Shown piece by piece: positions 5,183 to 7,121 of a stretch of DNA of 7,121 bases (position 1 is the first letter of the stretch; every line of letters begins with the position of its first letter). The notes below the pieces were generated by a model. It had not been told where the DNA came from. It worked only from the letters and a program-made list of their open reading frames with translations, and did no database searches. Made by a program: the position numbers and the translations under genes. The stretch lies in assembly GCA_050699035.1 (NCBI GenBank), contig JBOHDE010000208.1:1-7121 (forward strand). Reading direction: 5' to 3'. The DNA is from WHTB01 sp050699035 (lineage in GTDB: Bacteria > Actinomycetota > Actinomycetes > Propionibacteriales > Nocardioidaceae).

Positions 5183-5954
5183 GGCCCCGACCGGCCGGCT
5201 TCGCCTCCGCGGGCTGACGGCCGGCCCGCACCTGCTCGCGGCGCTCGTCGTGTTCGGGAGCTGGGAGCTCTACGGTCGCATCGGCAACCCGGTGGTGCTG
5301 CCACCGGTCTCGGCCGTGCTCACCGGACTGTTCGACATCACCTTCGGTGGCCCGTTACCGGGGGCGCTGCTGAGCAGCCTGCAGCTGTTGTTCGTGGGCT
5401 TCGCCACGGCGCTCGGTGTGGGCACACTGCTGGGCATCCTGATCGGCCGCTACTCGCTCGCCAACCGCGTCTTCGGCCCGTTCCTGAACGCGATGTACGC
5501 CACCCCGGACATCGCCTTGCTGCCGCTGATCCTGCTCTGGTTCGGGTTCGGGATGACCGGCCGGGTCGTGGTCGTCTTTCTGGCCGCGTTCTTCCCCATC
5601 ATGATCAACACGTACTCCGGAGTTCGGGACGCACCCGCTGACCTGCTGGAGGTCGGGGCTGCGTTCGGTGTCGACTCCGAGCTGGGCCGGTTGCGCAAGG
5701 TGATCCTCCCCGCCGCCCTGCCGTTGATCATGGCCGGTTACCGGCTCGGCATCGGGCGCGCCGTGGTTGGGATGGCGGTGGCCGAGGTCTACCTCCGGCT
5801 GGGCGGCCTCGGCACGCTCATCGTGCAGTACGGCGCCGCCTTCCGTACCGACCTGCTCCTTGCGGCGATCCTGCCGCTGCCGTTGCTCGGGATCGTCTTG
5901 ACCAAGGTCTTCGAACGCATCGAGAACCACTTCCAGTACTGGCGGAACGTCTGA
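5172..5954 (+). CDS. ABC transporter permease, NitT/TauT family
   Basis: A 260-residue inner-membrane permease with about six hydrophobic segments (roughly 20-36, 66-92, 104-126, 131-147, 181-207 and 226-246). The cytoplasmic coupling loop has the EAA-type motif E160-VGAAFGVDSELGRLRKVILPAALP, which contacts the ATPase. The preceding VLPPVSAVL and YATPDIALLPLILLWFGFG stretches are characteristic of SsuC/TauC-like proteins. Start GTG 5172 has a strong GAGGAGGAGG 6 bases upstream, inside the end of the ATPase gene, so the two are translationally linked. There is only one permease gene, so the channel is presumably a homodimer. It is followed after 37 bases by the binding protein. Confidence 0.95.
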   Translation: MAIEAPTGRLRLRGLTAGPHLLAALVVFGSWELYGRIGNPVVLPPVSAVLTGLFDITFGGPLPGALLSSLQLLFVGFATALGVGTLLGILIGRYSLANRVFGPFLNAMYATPDIALLPLILLWFGFGMTGRVVVVFLAAFFPIMINTYSGVRDAPADLLEVGAAFGVDSELGRLRKVILPAALPLIMAGYRLGIGRAVVGMAVAEVYLRLGGLGTLIVQYGAAFRTDLLLAAILPLPLLGIVLTKVFERIENHFQYWRNV

Positions 5955-5991
5955 CTTTCCGCCGCCCGTCCCACTCGACAAGGGAGTTCTG

Positions 5992-7101
5992 ATGAACAGA
6001 CCAGGGGCAGTTCGAAAGAGCAGCCTGCTCATCGCCGCCGTGGTTCTGCTGGCGGGCTGCGGGGGCACTGCAACCAAGGGCGGATCGGCGGCCCCCCAGG
6101 GTGCGGCGCCGAGCAAGGAGAAGCTCGACGAAGGCGAGATCCCCGCCACGGGGGTGAAGGGAGGTCCCGACTTCGACCTGTCCGGGAAGAAGGTCGTGGC
6201 TACGACCTCCCCGCCCGGTGCGATCAACATGGGCACGTTCTTCGCGTACAAGCGGCTCGAGGAATGGGGCGCCGACGTGGAGACGGTCATCATCACCACC
6301 ACGAGCGGCGTGCAGACCATCATCGCCGGGCGCGCGGACATCGCGTCGCAGGGCTCGGACGAGGTGATTCTCGGTGCGGCCGAGGGTGCCGAGATGATGG
6401 CGGTCGGCGCGCCGTCGACCGCCATGGAGTACGTGCTGGTCGCCAAGAAGGGCCTGGGCGACGTCAAGGCGCTGAAGGGCAAGACCATCGGCATGTCGGG
6501 CCCGTCGGGATTCGACGCGCTGCTGGGCCGCTTCGCCCTGGAGGATGAGCAGCTGGACCCGCGCAAGGACGTCAAGTTCGTCCAGATCGGCGGGAGCCCC
6601 GAACGAGCGTCCGCACTGTTGGCCGGACAGGTGGATGCGGCGACGATCATCATGGACGACTGGGAGGAGCTGCGTCGCAAGACCGACGATCTCGAGCTGA
6701 TCCTCTATATGGCCGACGTCGTGCCGGAGTTCCCGGCGACGGCGTACTTCGCGAAGGCCGACTACTGGGAGGAGAACTCCGACGTCGCCCTCGCCCTGGC
6801 GTGCGCGAACCTGCAGGCGAACGCCTGGATCAGCTCCAGTGAGGACGGCTTCGTCGACTACGTGCTGCAGGTCGTGCCCGGTGCGACCGAGGAGGCAGCC
6901 CGGTCGATCCACCAGGCCGGGAAGAAGGTCGGGATGTGGCCTACGGACGCCGGCGACGTGTTCACCGTCGACGGGCTGGGCGGGCTGGTCGACGCGATGG
7001 TGGAGACCGGTGACATCAGTGAGCCGGTAGACCCGGCCACGATCGCCGACGTGTCCTATCTGGAGGAGGCAGCTGAGATGGGTTGTGGCCAGGAGGAGTA
7101 G
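5992..7101 (+). CDS. ABC transporter substrate-binding lipoprotein, NMT1/SsuA-like
   Basis: A 369-residue solute receptor anchored to the outside of the cytoplasmic membrane. The signal peptide has basic residues (RKSS), a hydrophobic core (LLIAAVVLL) and lipobox LLAGC, with C23 the lipidated first residue of the mature protein. A Gly/Ala/Ser-rich linker to about residue 45 leads into the fold: VVATTSPPGAINMGTFFAYKRLEEWG, TTTSGVQTIIAGRADIASQG, and the domain-crossing segment LKGKTIGMSGPSGFDALLGRF, a layout common to NitT/TauT binding proteins. Start ATG 5992 has AGGGAG 5 bases upstream. The solute cannot be inferred from sequence. It is the last importer gene in view; the stop is 20 bases from the window end, so further operon genes may follow. 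Confidence 0.92.
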   Translation: MNRPGAVRKSSLLIAAVVLLAGCGGTATKGGSAAPQGAAPSKEKLDEGEIPATGVKGGPDFDLSGKKVVATTSPPGAINMGTFFAYKRLEEWGADVETVIITTTSGVQTIIAGRADIASQGSDEVILGAAEGAEMMAVGAPSTAMEYVLVAKKGLGDVKALKGKTIGMSGPSGFDALLGRFALEDEQLDPRKDVKFVQIGGSPERASALLAGQVDAATIIMDDWEELRRKTDDLELILYMADVVPEFPATAYFAKADYWEENSDVALALACANLQANAWISSSEDGFVDYVLQVVPGATEEAARSIHQAGKKVGMWPTDAGDVFTVDGLGGLVDAMVETGDISEPVDPATIADVSYLEEAAEMGCGQEE

Positions 7102-7121
7102 CCCGGACGCGACGCACCGTG

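Noticed and set aside
5355..6912. Long open frames on the minus strand opposite the permease and binding-protein genes
   Set aside because: They are antisense shadows produced by high GC at third positions; they show no recognisable domains, while the plus-strand frames carry complete family motifs.
7091..7121. AGGAGGAG at 7091-7098 as ribosome-binding site for a gene starting at GTG 7119
   Set aside because: Spacing of about 20 bases is too long, and the motif codes for the end of the binding protein; no downstream frame is visible.

Overview
The window looks like high-GC actinobacterial chromosome. Third codon positions are almost all G or C, several starts are GTG, the ribosome-binding sites are strong (GAGGAG-type), genes overlap tightly, and a candidate promoter fits the TTGAC-N17-TANNNT pattern of the housekeeping sigma factor. 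Genus cannot be fixed. No rRNA, tRNA, CRISPR array or insertion sequence was seen.

Layout. (a) 1-52: the first 17 codons of a leftward gene, probably an NAD(P)-binding 6-phosphogluconate / 3-hydroxyisobutyrate dehydrogenase-type oxidoreductase cut by the window edge. (b) 53-357: a regulatory interval with two LacI-type operator candidates (63-76 and 222-237) sharing the half-site TGCAATCG. (c) 358-1416: a LacI-family repressor, rightward. (d) 1432-4134: a leftward three-gene operon, in transcription order an asparaginase-like amidohydrolase, a GntR/FCD regulator whose ATG overlaps the asparaginase stop (ATGA), and a fumarylacetoacetate-hydrolase (FAH) family enzyme. (e) 4135-4351: a divergent promoter region with a perfect 7+7 bp inverted repeat at 4205-4224 and a possible small leader ORF. 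(f) 4352-7101: a rightward nitrate/sulfonate/taurine-type (NitT/TauT) ABC importer operon of ATPase, permease and lipoprotein substrate-binding protein.

How the genes may work together (inference). The divergent arrangement around one operator suggests that the GntR/FCD regulator controls both the importer and the enzymes. A small organic, probably amide-containing, compound would enter through the importer, lose ammonia through the cytoplasmic asparaginase-like enzyme, and the carbon skeleton would pass to the FAH-family enzyme (C-C hydrolysis or decarboxylation of a 2-oxo acid). The LacI regulator appears to control itself and the divergent dehydrogenase through paired operators. The dehydrogenase may belong to the same pathway or to a neighbouring one. 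The substrate cannot be read from the sequence. The nearest thing to an undescribed system here is this importer-amidohydrolase-FAH module with its dual regulators.
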